64,000 nt of DNA from Burkholderiales bacterium Ga0077544 (GTDB lineage: Bacteria; Pseudomonadota; Gammaproteobacteria; Burkholderiales; Burkholderiaceae_D), in the NCBI GenBank assembly GCA_001464355.1, contig LNEU01000033.1:434001-498000 (forward strand), in the 5' to 3' direction. Positions 41,157 through 48,658 of this stretch are shown here, in pieces (the first letter of the stretch is position 1; each line of letters opens with the position of its first letter). The translations under genes and the position numbers were made by a program. Below the pieces are notes generated by a model that saw nothing but the letters and a program-made list of their open reading frames with translations, did not search any database and was not told where the DNA came from.

Positions 41157-41846
41157 CTAACCAGTCATTTGTTCCAGCCGATAGCCGTAGCTATATACAG
41201 GAGCCAGTCGAAAACCATGTTCTGGGCGCAATTGTAGCTTGCTCCGCACTCTGGATACATGCGTGTCCATGGTTCGCGATGGAATTTCTACATCCCTGGC
41301 CCAGACTGCCTCCAAAATGTAGGCGCGTGACAACGGACGGCCCAGATTGCGGAAGAACAGCAAAGCCAGATCAAATTCTTTTTGTGTGACTTCGATGGGT
41401 GTGCCCGATACGGTCAGGCGTCCGGTACGCGCTTCAAATACAAAATTGCCAAACTGGATCTGCTCGATTGGATTCTGACTTGGATAAGCGCGACGCAGCA
41501 AGGCTTGTACGCGCGCCAGCAATTCGCCACGGCGAATCGGTTTGATCATGTAATCGTCGGCGCCAGCAGCCAATCCGGCCACGATGTCATCTTCGCCGGA
41601 ACGACTGGTCATGAACAGTACTGGCAAATTGGACGGCAGCTTTTCACGCGCCCAGCGCAATACGTCGGCACCACTCAGATCAGGCACCTGCCAGTCAATA
41701 ATCAGCATGTCGAAACTTTCCCGACGCAACTGATTCAGCAATTCCTTGCCACTTTGGAACGGATGGCAGAAGTGGCCAGCGGCATTGAGAACCTGACAGA
41801 CTAAATCTGTCTGGCTGCGGTCATCATCGAGTACGGCAATTCGCAT
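41157..41846 (-). CDS. OmpR/PhoB-type response regulator
   Basis: 229 residues: a receiver domain (acidic pair in VLDDDRSQ, phospho-acceptor Asp in DMLIIDWQVPDLSG, Thr/Ser in LFMTSRSG, Lys in MIKPIRRGE) and a winged-helix DNA-binding domain (VTQKEFDLALLFFRNLGRPLSRAYIL, SRTMDTHVSRVRSKL). The start at 41846 (MRIAVLDDD) is chosen because the 33 residues further upstream in frame are not part of the fold. First gene of the operon with the FecR-LysM protein and the CHASE2 kinase. Confidence 0.93.
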   Translation of the reverse strand: MRIAVLDDDRSQTDLVCQVLNAAGHFCHPFQSGKELLNQLRRESFDMLIIDWQVPDLSGADVLRWAREKLPSNLPVLFMTSRSGEDDIVAGLAAGADDYMIKPIRRGELLARVQALLRRAYPSQNPIEQIQFGNFVFEARTGRLTVSGTPIEVTQKEFDLALLFFRNLGRPLSRAYILEAVWARDVEIPSRTMDTHVSRVRSKLQLRPEHGFRLAPVYSYGYRLEQMTG

Positions 41847-42255
41847 ATTTTTGGCGCTTGGAAAGCGAGTTATATTTCGTTTCCCTAATTTAACAAAGTA
41901 TTCCCACACTGGGTCTTCAACTGTTCCGATGTGACAATATTTCACAAAATACGAGGGTGAATGCTTGTGATTTATGGTTTTTTTGCCTCATGTCAGTCTT
42001 TTTCTTACTGCCGGTGGCGATTTAATGTACTCCCATATATTTCCTGATTCAATGAATCCCGGCCTTTTCTGCCCTATTTTTCACTCCACGTATGAAGGAT
42101 GGCAACCCCATTTCCTATCTAGGCGATCCAAACCATTAGGCAAATGATTGCTAACTGGTTATGGAAAAGTTGCTCAAAAGATATTGATAGTTCTGTGACA
42201 TTTTCTATAATGAAATTGCAAAAACCGAGAAAGTTGGAACTGACCGGAGGCAATC
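41847..42255. other. Intergenic region, AT-rich
   Basis: 409 nt between the divergent response-regulator gene and the small membrane protein. Apart from the promoter at 42184-42211 I see no gene or RNA I can support. Confidence 0.5.
42184..42211 (+). promoter_or_regulatory. Sigma-70-like promoter for the small membrane protein
   Basis: TTGATA (42184-42189) and a perfect TATAAT (42206-42211) are separated by 16 bp, about 45 nt upstream of the ATG at 42256. Confidence 0.6.
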
Positions 42256-42432
42256 ATGAAACTACATCTATTTGATTCCTGGCATCTCCCGCATTTCACG
42301 CACTCCAAGGCTGAATTAAAAGAAGACGAGTTCGATATTCTGACCTTGCTGGCATTTTCGATCGGCGTGCCATTGCTTGTTCTTGGCGGTTTGTCGCTGA
42401 TGCAAATGCTGTTTGGCTGGACTTTGCTTTAG
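42256..42432 (+). CDS. Small single-span membrane protein
   Basis: 58 residues starting MKLHLFDSWHLPHF, with an acidic middle (KAELKEDEFD) and a hydrophobic C-terminal helix (about 29-57). The upstream CGGAGG at 5-nt spacing is a near-perfect ribosome binding site and a sigma-70-like promoter precedes it, so the frame is very probably translated. A strong terminator follows about 100 nt downstream. I do not recognise the family. It is too short for many gene finders. Confidence 0.7.
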   Translation: MKLHLFDSWHLPHFTHSKAELKEDEFDILTLLAFSIGVPLLVLGGLSLMQMLFGWTLL

Positions 42433-42535
42433 ATCTTCGCTGTAGATGGGGCGCGTCACATGACGCAATAGCGTGTATGAACACGTTGAGGGTTGATGTG
42501 GATAGTCGCTGCTAGTGCAGCACAGTTGCAGTAAT

Positions 42536-42576
42536 AAAAAAACGCGCAAGTCACTAGGTGATTTGCGCGTTTTTTT
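42536..42576. terminator. Strong bidirectional intrinsic terminator
   Basis: A-run and ACGCGCAAGTCA (42536-42553) pair with TGATTTGCGCGT and a T-run (42559-42576), with one G-T wobble. It lies between the small membrane protein gene and psiF, which converge on it. Confidence 0.8.
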
Positions 42577-42625
42577 ATGGACTTTGACATGGGTAAAAGT
42601 CGGGAATTATTCCATTGAAGTAGAG

Positions 42626-42946
42626 TTACTTCTTGGATAGGCAGGTTTTCATGAACTTTTGGCGCTCATCCCCCTTCATGGCGGTAGCATCTTCATTGCA
42701 AGCCTTCATTCTGTCGCGCTGAGCTTGTTGCGCTGGGCTGACCTTGCCATCGCCGCCACTCAAACAAGACTTCATGAACGCTTTGCGCTCATCGCCTTTT
42801 TTGCCTTCGGCATTCTTATTGCAACTGGCCATTTTTTCTTGCTGTGCAAGTTGGGCCGGGCTGGGTGTTTTTGCCGGAGCGGGATCTGCGGCAAACGCAC
42901 AGGTTGCAAAGGCGCTGGAAACCAGAAGTGCTAGAAATTTATTCAT
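42626..42946 (-). CDS. psiF: PsiF repeat-containing protein
   Basis: 106 residues with a signal peptide (cleavage near CAFA-ADP) and two PsiF repeats of the form K-M-x-x-C-N ... K-x-G-D-E-R-x-x-F-M-K-x-C-L-S (about 38-62 and 80-104). PsiF is a small periplasmic protein first seen as phosphate-starvation inducible in E. coli; its molecular role is unknown. Last core gene before the tRNA-Phe junction. Confidence 0.9.
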   Translation of the reverse strand: MNKFLALLVSSAFATCAFAADPAPAKTPSPAQLAQQEKMASCNKNAEGKKGDERKAFMKSCLSGGDGKVSPAQQAQRDRMKACNEDATAMKGDERQKFMKTCLSKK

Positions 42947-43241
42947 TGGAGCCTCTCGAGGTAGATGAAGAATGCAGGCTGTGTACGATACGGGCTTGCA
43001 GGATCAAAACGATTGCAGATGTACTCACGTTGACAGACGCCTGCAGATCAAAATGCGATGGCTGCGGCATAGATGAAGATGATCGCTTGCTACTTGTTTG
43101 TCAAATGCATATTTAACGGCGACAAGAAAAATAAAAATTCAATGCTTGGGAAAATATGACTGGCGAATGGTGCGCGCATGTTTGTCGGATCGCAGGCAAG
43201 TGAATAGACAGGAGCTGAAGAATTTGGTGACCCAGAATTGA

Positions 43242-43276
43242 AAAACCCGCGCAAATCATTGATTTGCGCGGGTTTT
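43242..43276. terminator. Perfect 16-bp terminator hairpin beside the tRNA-Phe fragment
   Basis: AAAACCCGCGCAAATC (43242-43257) pairs perfectly with GATTTGCGCGGGTTTT (43261-43276) over a 3-nt loop. It lies 5 nt beyond the CCA end of the tRNA-Phe fragment on the minus strand, so it is the original terminator of that tRNA gene. Confidence 0.85.
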
Positions 43277-43281
43277 AATCT

Positions 43282-43326
43282 TGGTGGCCCGGGGCGGAAT
43301 CGAACCACCGACACAAGGATTTTCAA
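43282..43326 (-). other. 3' part of tRNA-Phe (anticodon loop to CCA): island attachment site
   Basis: On the minus strand the 45 nt from 43326 to 43282 read TTGAAAATCC (anticodon GAA with loop), a variable region, the T arm GGTGGTTCGATTCCGCC and the acceptor strand CCGGGCCACCA. This is the 3' part of a phenylalanine tRNA. Beyond 43326 the sequence diverges: no D arm or complementary 5' acceptor strand is found, so the gene is not complete here. Tyrosine recombinases often cross over in the anticodon or T loop, leaving such a 3' duplicate at one island end and the whole tRNA at the other. Confidence 0.85.
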
Positions 43327-43593
43327 AAACCTTCCTTGCATGCGATGGTGCCGCATCCTAACGCACAAGCTATAAAAATCAATTACTTAGCCGTATTGGT
43401 GCGACTTCAAACGCAGTCAAACGCAACCAACTTACGGTACCACTGACAGAAAAGTGTCAGAAAGTACGGCCACTGTATCAGGCACTTGAATGCATCACAA
43501 CCCTCGATTCGCAACTGTCATAGTCTCAAGTCGGCTTGCCGGAAACTCAGCTTTTTTATCTAAACGAAAAAAAACCGTCATTTAGGTGCAGTT

Positions 43594-43872
43594 ATGACAT
43601 TCGATTTTCTATACTACAAATCTAGGACTATGGGAATCAAAATGCAAGAAGCTAAAGACGGTGCGGATGAACTGACCGTGTTATCAAAAGAAGACCTGTG
43701 CCAACGATTGAACTTGTCTGCGCGGACCATTGAAAATATGGTCAAACGTAACGATTTCCCTCCGCCGATCCGAATTGGGAAAAAAGTGTACTGGTCTGAG
43801 AAGGTAGTGGCGCATTGGATAGCTAGAATATTCAAAAAACAACAGGATTGGTTTGAGCGCTACGGTTTTTAA
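43594..43872 (+). CDS. AlpA-like helix-turn-helix regulator
   Basis: 92 residues. The C-terminal two thirds match the AlpA/MerR-like excisionase fold: VLSKEDLCQRLNLSARTIENMVKR forms the helix-turn-helix, followed by the typical FPPPIRIGKKVYWSEKVVAHWI. AlpA activates excision of the CP4-57 prophage, and homologues sit just inside many tRNA-borne islands, as here (270 nt from the att fragment). Starts at 43594, 43630 or 43642 are all possible; the family core begins after the last. Confidence 0.82.
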   Translation: MTFDFLYYKSRTMGIKMQEAKDGADELTVLSKEDLCQRLNLSARTIENMVKRNDFPPPIRIGKKVYWSEKVVAHWIARIFKKQQDWFERYGF

Positions 43873-44480
43873 TATAGATACCACCTCCGAATACGGACCT
43901 GTAGTTGCGTGCATTCCCGTTTAGATATGGCGTGCACGCATATCTTGCTGAAGCTATCCAGGTTATTCGATTTGAGTTCCGACTATGTTGCTATATCAAT
44001 CGACAATCCTTGGGTGGCGCTAAATTGCGTGGCATTCAAATTTAGCTGCTAGGTGCTAACCGCCTGCAGCACTATGTGGCTCAGCCAGCTTATGTAGATC
44101 TACATTTCGTTAACTGCCGGTGGTGAGGCTGAGCCAAGCCATCCTTCCGTGTAGGAAAGATAAGCCTTCAGACTCAGCCCATAAAGCACGTTGCCGTTCG
44201 GAGCCGCTTCGCCTACCAGCCTTTCGTCTAAGGGTGCTAGCTTCGCCGCCCTCGCCGGTTCTCAAGACTATCCCCTAGTCCGGCTGTCCTGTGATCGCTA
44301 GCGTTTTGACCGCCCAATCACACGGCAACCAATGTGATTGCTAATTTGTATAGCCGCAATGTCGTTTGTGGATGCATCGTCAAAAAATATAAATCATGAG
44401 CCTCGTTCGCTCCTATACGGAATGTCGAGTCTTGAGGCAACCGCAACAAGTCGACTTCACATTGCTTTATGGAGATGAAT
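43873..44480. other. 608-nt region without a supported gene; contains a strong inverted repeat
   Basis: No frame in either strand looks coding. It contains the nested inverted repeat at 44077-44136, and the following 200 nt (44150-44340) has many short C-rich and G-rich blocks that suggest a structured RNA. Function unknown. Confidence 0.4.
44077..44136. repeat. Nested inverted repeat / cruciform
   Basis: TGGCTCAGCC (44077-44086) is perfectly complementary to GGCTGAGCCA (44127-44136). Enclosed is a perfect 14-bp palindrome ATGTAGATCTACAT (44092-44105). Neither arm is followed by a T-run, so it is not a simple terminator. Confidence 0.7.
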
Positions 44481-45464
44481 ATGGATATGGGAAATAATCA
44501 CCGGAATCAAAATGATGGGCAACCCGATGCAAATATTTGCGTTTCAAGCGAAAAAAATGTTTCAGATGAGATGTCCACAGATGAACTCTTCCCTGCCGAT
44601 CTTGGTTGGGTGCTGAGAAAACATGGGGTGACAGAGGTTGTTTCAGCTTTGAATGAAATCCAAAAAGCGAGAGTCGTAGAAATACTCTATCTGATGGATA
44701 GCAAGGCAACTAGATGGGCATATGAGCACCTTACCGGGCAAGGTATGAAAACACTTGTTAAACGGCTTGCTCGTACAGAACCAACCGACGATGCAGATGT
44801 TGACGAATACTGGCGTAAGCAAAAGCCGTACTTTGATTTTCGCAGAATCGGGGTAAGGGAAGCGTCAGTCCAAATCGCCATTGTTAAGGGTTTGGTCCAG
44901 CTTAGCGATAAGGCCTTAGAAGATGTAATTAAGCACGGCCAGGCAAATCTTTGGCCCTTAGCTTGCTTCGGGTGGTCCGGCGTTCATACGTTTGAATGGG
45001 CCGATAAGATATCTGACGAAATGGCGAAAAATTTATACGACCGAATGGCTTATGAGCACGTCTGGACATCTCACACACTACTTGATGTGATTGCCGTATT
45101 AACCGCGTGGGATGAGACGCTAGAAGGGCGCTCCCATTTGTGGGTGTATTGGCAAATTTTGTACACTTGCGTAAATAGCGGCTTAGCTTTTAGGTTGGCT
45201 GTGCGAGATTGCACTGATGAACATAAACTTCAGGAATATAGGGTGATGGCTTTGGCAGCTCTGCCAAACTTAGAGGCAGTTAAGGATTTCGAACGCTGTT
45301 GCGATATGAAATCGACGGCTGATGACGCGTTGGCTTGGTTTGTCGAAAGACTCAAAACGCATCCAGTAAATTACGAGGTAACTCAACCTCTTTGGTTCTG
45401 GGAACAAGCGCAATCTATTGGGCTTAAATACGGCACTCAACTTATTCGTCCGACATATGGGTAG
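44481..45464 (+). CDS. Hypothetical protein, island-encoded
   Basis: About 327 residues, soluble, Trp-rich and helical, with a polar disordered start (MDMGNNHRNQNDGQ). Notable stretches are LGWVLRKHGVTEVVSALNEIQ, YWRKQKPYFDFRRIGVREA and WPLACFGWSGVHTFEWADKI. Four in-frame ATGs cluster at 44469-44487; GGAG at 44471-44474 favours 44481. I do not recognise the family and see no catalytic motif. Composition is AT-richer than the core genome. Confidence 0.7.
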   Translation: MDMGNNHRNQNDGQPDANICVSSEKNVSDEMSTDELFPADLGWVLRKHGVTEVVSALNEIQKARVVEILYLMDSKATRWAYEHLTGQGMKTLVKRLARTEPTDDADVDEYWRKQKPYFDFRRIGVREASVQIAIVKGLVQLSDKALEDVIKHGQANLWPLACFGWSGVHTFEWADKISDEMAKNLYDRMAYEHVWTSHTLLDVIAVLTAWDETLEGRSHLWVYWQILYTCVNSGLAFRLAVRDCTDEHKLQEYRVMALAALPNLEAVKDFERCCDMKSTADDALAWFVERLKTHPVNYEVTQPLWFWEQAQSIGLKYGTQLIRPTYG

Positions 45465-45487
45465 ATATTGCATTGCCTTTGAAAGTA

Positions 45488-45522
45488 CCTATTACGACCC
45501 CAAGCCATGGGGTCGTAATAGG
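45488..45522. repeat. Perfect 14-bp inverted repeat
   Basis: CCTATTACGACCCC (45488-45501) is perfectly complementary to GGGGTCGTAATAGG (45509-45522), loop AAGCCAT. It begins 24 nt after the stop of the preceding gene and has no T-run. Could be a terminator, a protein-binding site or a recombination site. Confidence 0.8.
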
Positions 45523-45729
45523 ACGTTCGCTAGGGGCGGAGAGCGTAGCACACGTAATGCAGAAAATGAAAGCGCAAAACGAATCGCCATCTAAATCAGA
45601 TGACAAGCAATTTGAGCATTGGATGCCCATGTTATCGGTGGGTGCCGAGACCAAGTAGGACAAGGAAATATTGATCTTATCGCCATTGATATTGCCGCGA
45701 AGTTGGATGCATTTTTTAAGGGGGAAGAA

Positions 45730-45981
45730 ATGAAAAACTTTGAAGAGCCAGATGCTGCTTTTTTGGTGATGATTCGACTTGGTGGTACTCGGCAAGCGCT
45801 GTTATTAAACGATGAGCGCGAACATCTGCATGGATTGGATCCTGAGGCAGGGGGCGTTTCCGAATTGCGCAGACGTTACCCACACAGCGTAAGCGTTGAT
45901 GACCGCCAGTGGGATGAAGCGTTCGGTGACTATGACCGAATTGAGCGTGAACAGGCTACTGTCTACTTCCTGCGCAAGTGA
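45730..45981 (+). CDS. Hypothetical small protein
   Basis: 83 residues starting MKNFEEPDAAFLVMIRLGG, charged and soluble. GGGGAAGAA just upstream of ATG 45730 is an acceptable ribosome binding site. The open frame extends upstream to 45619 and that part (GNIDLIAIDIAAKLDAFF) also looks protein-like, so a longer or 5'-truncated gene is possible. Family unknown. Confidence 0.5.
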   Translation: MKNFEEPDAAFLVMIRLGGTRQALLLNDEREHLHGLDPEAGGVSELRRRYPHSVSVDDRQWDEAFGDYDRIEREQATVYFLRK

Positions 45982-46040
45982 CTGAATAAGAATGCGCAGG
46001 AATATTCATGATGCAGTTTGACCCAACTGCATACGTTGAA

Positions 46041-46730
46041 TTAAAACTTTATTCCAGTGGATCTTGGTGTCGCAAATTCTTCCGGTTCTTGGCCTAACGG
46101 AAACGCTACAACATACAGTGCGGTTGAAGCTGTGGGTTTGATTGACGGGTCATTACCAAATTTTATTAATAATTTTCGAACTGAGTAACAAAGCGAAACG
46201 CCCAAGTTCAGCAGATCATTGATGTACTTTTGAAGATCATCGTACACATCGATTTTTTGCACTTCTGAGTAAAGTTCAGCGCAATCACGATAGTCACGGA
46301 AATAATCGATTAACTCAGCAAACACAACTTCCGCTTCACGGGTCATATCAAAGGCTGGTGTAGACAAATCCATGCTATTGGTTTCTACAAGACTCGCGAG
46401 CTGTTGACCAGTAGTCAGCTTACTTGTTTTTAACATTACATTTTCACGTTCAAACTTTTCTTGCGCTTTCTTTATGTCTTCATCAGTAGGCACTATAAGC
46501 GGCTTGCTAAAGGTATCGATATCATCCAGATCGAAAGCCTTTGCTAACGCGCGACGCGTATCGAGGCCAGGAGCAGTTCCTTGTTCAGCGCGTTGAACGG
46601 TTCGTGTACTCAATCCAGAAATGTCGGCGAGCTGTTCTTGCGACCATCCGCGTGACTGTCTCAGATATTTTATTAATACCGCCAATTCTTCGTTGGTAAG
46701 AAGTCTCGGTTGCTGTGTGGTTTCGGTCAT
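46041..46730 (-). CDS. XRE-family transcriptional regulator
   Basis: About 229 residues. An N-terminal Cro/C1-type helix-turn-helix (IKYLRQSRGWSQEQLADISGLSTRTVQRAEQGTAP, about residues 17-55) is followed by a long helical domain of unknown function ending in VAFPLGQEPEEF. Start at 46730 (MTETTQQPR). Divergent from the next frame; the 149-nt gap contains repeats of ACACGACA and an ACCTAGGT palindrome, a plausible operator. Likely a repressor of an island gene or of itself. Confidence 0.82.
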   Translation of the reverse strand: MTETTQQPRLLTNEELAVLIKYLRQSRGWSQEQLADISGLSTRTVQRAEQGTAPGLDTRRALAKAFDLDDIDTFSKPLIVPTDEDIKKAQEKFERENVMLKTSKLTTGQQLASLVETNSMDLSTPAFDMTREAEVVFAELIDYFRDYRDCAELYSEVQKIDVYDDLQKYINDLLNLGVSLCYSVRKLLIKFGNDPSIKPTASTALYVVAFPLGQEPEEFATPRSTGIKF

Positions 46731-46879
46731 CAGAATCTCCATTAAATGTTGATCTGGTCAGTATGAAGAGGACGCCAGTATTACAACACGACAGCAACAC
46801 GACACCTAGGTGACAACAGCCAATCATTTTAAGATTTTCTCCCGAAAAGGATAAATACCTTTCAAGGAGGGTCATCAAA

Positions 46880-47062
46880 ATGACTACATGTAACGAACTA
46901 TATCGGCGTGGGATCAAGCAGGAAAATTATCAAATCAAGCGGGAGCAACATCCGACCCCCAACTTGCCGAAGCAAAACTGCTTAAACGCAAAGAAGACAG
47001 CCGAATGCTTTCAGCACTATTGGCACCGATCCTTGCAGACTTGCACAAACAGTAGAGTGTAA
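46880..47062 (+). pseudogene. Probable decayed small gene with strong ribosome binding site
   Basis: AAGGAGG at 46864-46870 precedes ATG 46880, whose own 60-residue frame looks unlike protein. The +2 frame over the same DNA, read from an ATG at 46886 that is immediately followed by TAA, gives a protein-like sequence containing RTISAWDQAGKL and PQLAEAKLLKRKEDSR and ends at a TAG near 47056. A nonsense mutation or small indel near the start of a roughly 55-residue gene would explain this. Confidence in the exact lesion is low. Confidence 0.4.
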
Positions 47063-47177
47063 AGTTGGAGGGAGTGGATGTGGGTAGGGAATAGCGCAAC
47101 GTCGAAGGCGTGCCGTGTACTGGGTGCCGGTATCCAAATTAACCGACCCCCAGTGCACAAGTAACGCTGTAGATCAG

Positions 47178-47426
47178 TCAGTGTTCTTTATCTTTGATCG
47201 AACGAGGATCATTGCCCGGTGCAATAGTATCTTTGCTTCGAATCAAACCGTTGGTTCCTTTGGTAGTCAATTCCCCGCCGCCTTGATTTTTGAGCATCTG
47301 TTTTGCTACTTGCTCGGCCTCGCGTTGAGTTGTATGAACTGTAGAAGCTCGTGTTGCATCGTTACGTTTGTTTGCCCAGTTGCCCTCAGACGTTTGAAAC
47401 ACCATTCGATCTTGCTTCTTGCTCAT
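47178..47426 (-). CDS. DUF2188 domain protein
   Basis: 82 residues matching the short DUF2188 domain: W-A-N-K-R ... STVHTTQREAEQVAKQMLKNQGGGELTTKG-type core and the following G-x-I-R-S-K-D-T. AAGGAG precedes the ATG. Function of the domain is unknown. It lies 14 nt downstream of the XRE-ImmA gene on the same strand and is probably co-transcribed. Confidence 0.8.
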   Translation of the reverse strand: MSKKQDRMVFQTSEGNWANKRNDATRASTVHTTQREAEQVAKQMLKNQGGGELTTKGTNGLIRSKDTIAPGNDPRSIKDKEH

Positions 47427-47440
47427 AACAATCTCCTTGG

Positions 47441-48658
47441 TTAATCAGATTTGCTGCGACGTGCAAAGGGAATTACGCTGCCATGCGATGGTTTATTTTC
47501 TAACTTACTCGTCGTATGCGCTGTACGTAGGGTAGCAAGATCGATAACGTCACCTGGGCCCGCAAAATAATTAGATGGTAATCCGGTTAGCGACTCGATA
47601 TCCCCACTCGACAATCCTAAATGCCGAGGTATTGCATCTAAAGACATTACACCTGACGAAACTAAAAGCGATATGGTGCGCTGAAGTAAGCGAGGTTTTT
47701 CGGTCGGCCGTCCATCGTCGCCCGGTTCAGCTTTAACTCCCCAGCGTGCCGATCTGCGTTTAAATAAAATTTGCTTTTCTTCGTCGTCAATAATGTTTAG
47801 CGCATGCAAGCGCATAACTATTGCAGCAACTGATACTCCCCAGCGTTGTTTCAACAGAAGCAAGCTATCCAATGTCACTGGAATACGAATTTCTGTAGAG
47901 ATCGATTCCGCAGGTAATAAAAAAGCGCCAGCAAATCTATGGGCTTGTTGCTCCATTAGTTTGTGCCGTTCGCGTTCTGTGGCTCGTGGTATGTGTTTGT
48001 GAAGAACAAGGTGACCTAGTTCATGAGCTAAATCGAAACGGCTACGGAACGCGTTCCCCTTGTCTGCAGAAAGTAAAATAAATGGACGGTCGAGAACAGA
48101 ACTCGCACTCCATGTCGAAACACCTTCAATTTGTGCGACACCAGTTTCTTCACGAACCAAAATTATCCCGGCACTTTCGACTGCAAGCGCGAGGTCGGGG
48201 ATCGCTCCTCTGCCAAGACCCCACATCTCTCTACAAGCGTTAGCGGCGTGTTCTATATCAGCGTTACCAATTTTTTCAGGATCATCGAATTTAAATTCAG
48301 GTAGCTTTACTGCAGGGAAATCAACAAACTCACTTAAACTTAAAACGATGTCTTGCGCCCACTCAAGACGCGCCTCAAGCATTTGTCTTGATGCGACATG
48401 AGCGGATGCATTACTCCGGAATAATGGTAAAGCCATTTCGTCTGGCTTTTGTCTGGTGAACCATTCCGGCGTTACATTAATAACCAAAGCAAGGCGATCA
48501 AGAGCATCTGCTTCTGGCGACTGCGCACCAGAACGCCATTTGCTAATAGTCGTCGGTGATACTCCGACCATTCGCGCCAATTCCGTCTGCGATAGACGCC
48601 TCGCAGCAAGTGCTTGGCTTAATCGCTCAACTTGAAAACCGTTGATGCCACGACTCAT
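47441..48658 (-). CDS. XRE-ImmA/IrrE fusion: HTH regulator with zinc metallopeptidase domain
   Basis: 405 residues. An N-terminal helix-turn-helix (LSQALAARRLSQTELARMVGVSPTTISKWR) is fused to an ImmA/IrrE-type peptidase domain with HELGH in SRFDLAHELGHLVLHKHI and the third-ligand region EQQAHRFAGAFLLP. ImmA-type proteins relieve repression by cleaving a partner regulator; in several toxin-antitoxin and anti-phage modules such fusions act as the antitoxin or sensor. It overlaps the upstream unknown gene by 4 nt and precedes a DUF2188 gene, forming a three-gene operon. Confidence 0.9.
   Translation of the reverse strand: MSRGINGFQVERLSQALAARRLSQTELARMVGVSPTTISKWRSGAQSPEADALDRLALVINVTPEWFTRQKPDEMALPLFRSNASAHVASRQMLEARLEWAQDIVLSLSEFVDFPAVKLPEFKFDDPEKIGNADIEHAANACREMWGLGRGAIPDLALAVESAGIILVREETGVAQIEGVSTWSASSVLDRPFILLSADKGNAFRSRFDLAHELGHLVLHKHIPRATERERHKLMEQQAHRFAGAFLLPAESISTEIRIPVTLDSLLLLKQRWGVSVAAIVMRLHALNIIDDEEKQILFKRRSARWGVKAEPGDDGRPTEKPRLLQRTISLLVSSGVMSLDAIPRHLGLSSGDIESLTGLPSNYFAGPGDVIDLATLRTAHTTSKLENKPSHGSVIPFARRSKSD

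Noticed and set aside
43282-43400. Complete tRNA-Phe gene at the island junction
   Set aside because: Only the 3' part matches; no D arm or 5' acceptor strand follows 43,326.
45442-45795. 117-codon minus-strand frame across the inverted repeat
   Set aside because: Runs through the palindrome and opposes a better plus-strand gene; no family likeness.
47115-47444. 109-codon plus-strand frame opposite the DUF2188 gene
   Set aside because: Antisense to a recognised small domain with its own ribosome binding site.
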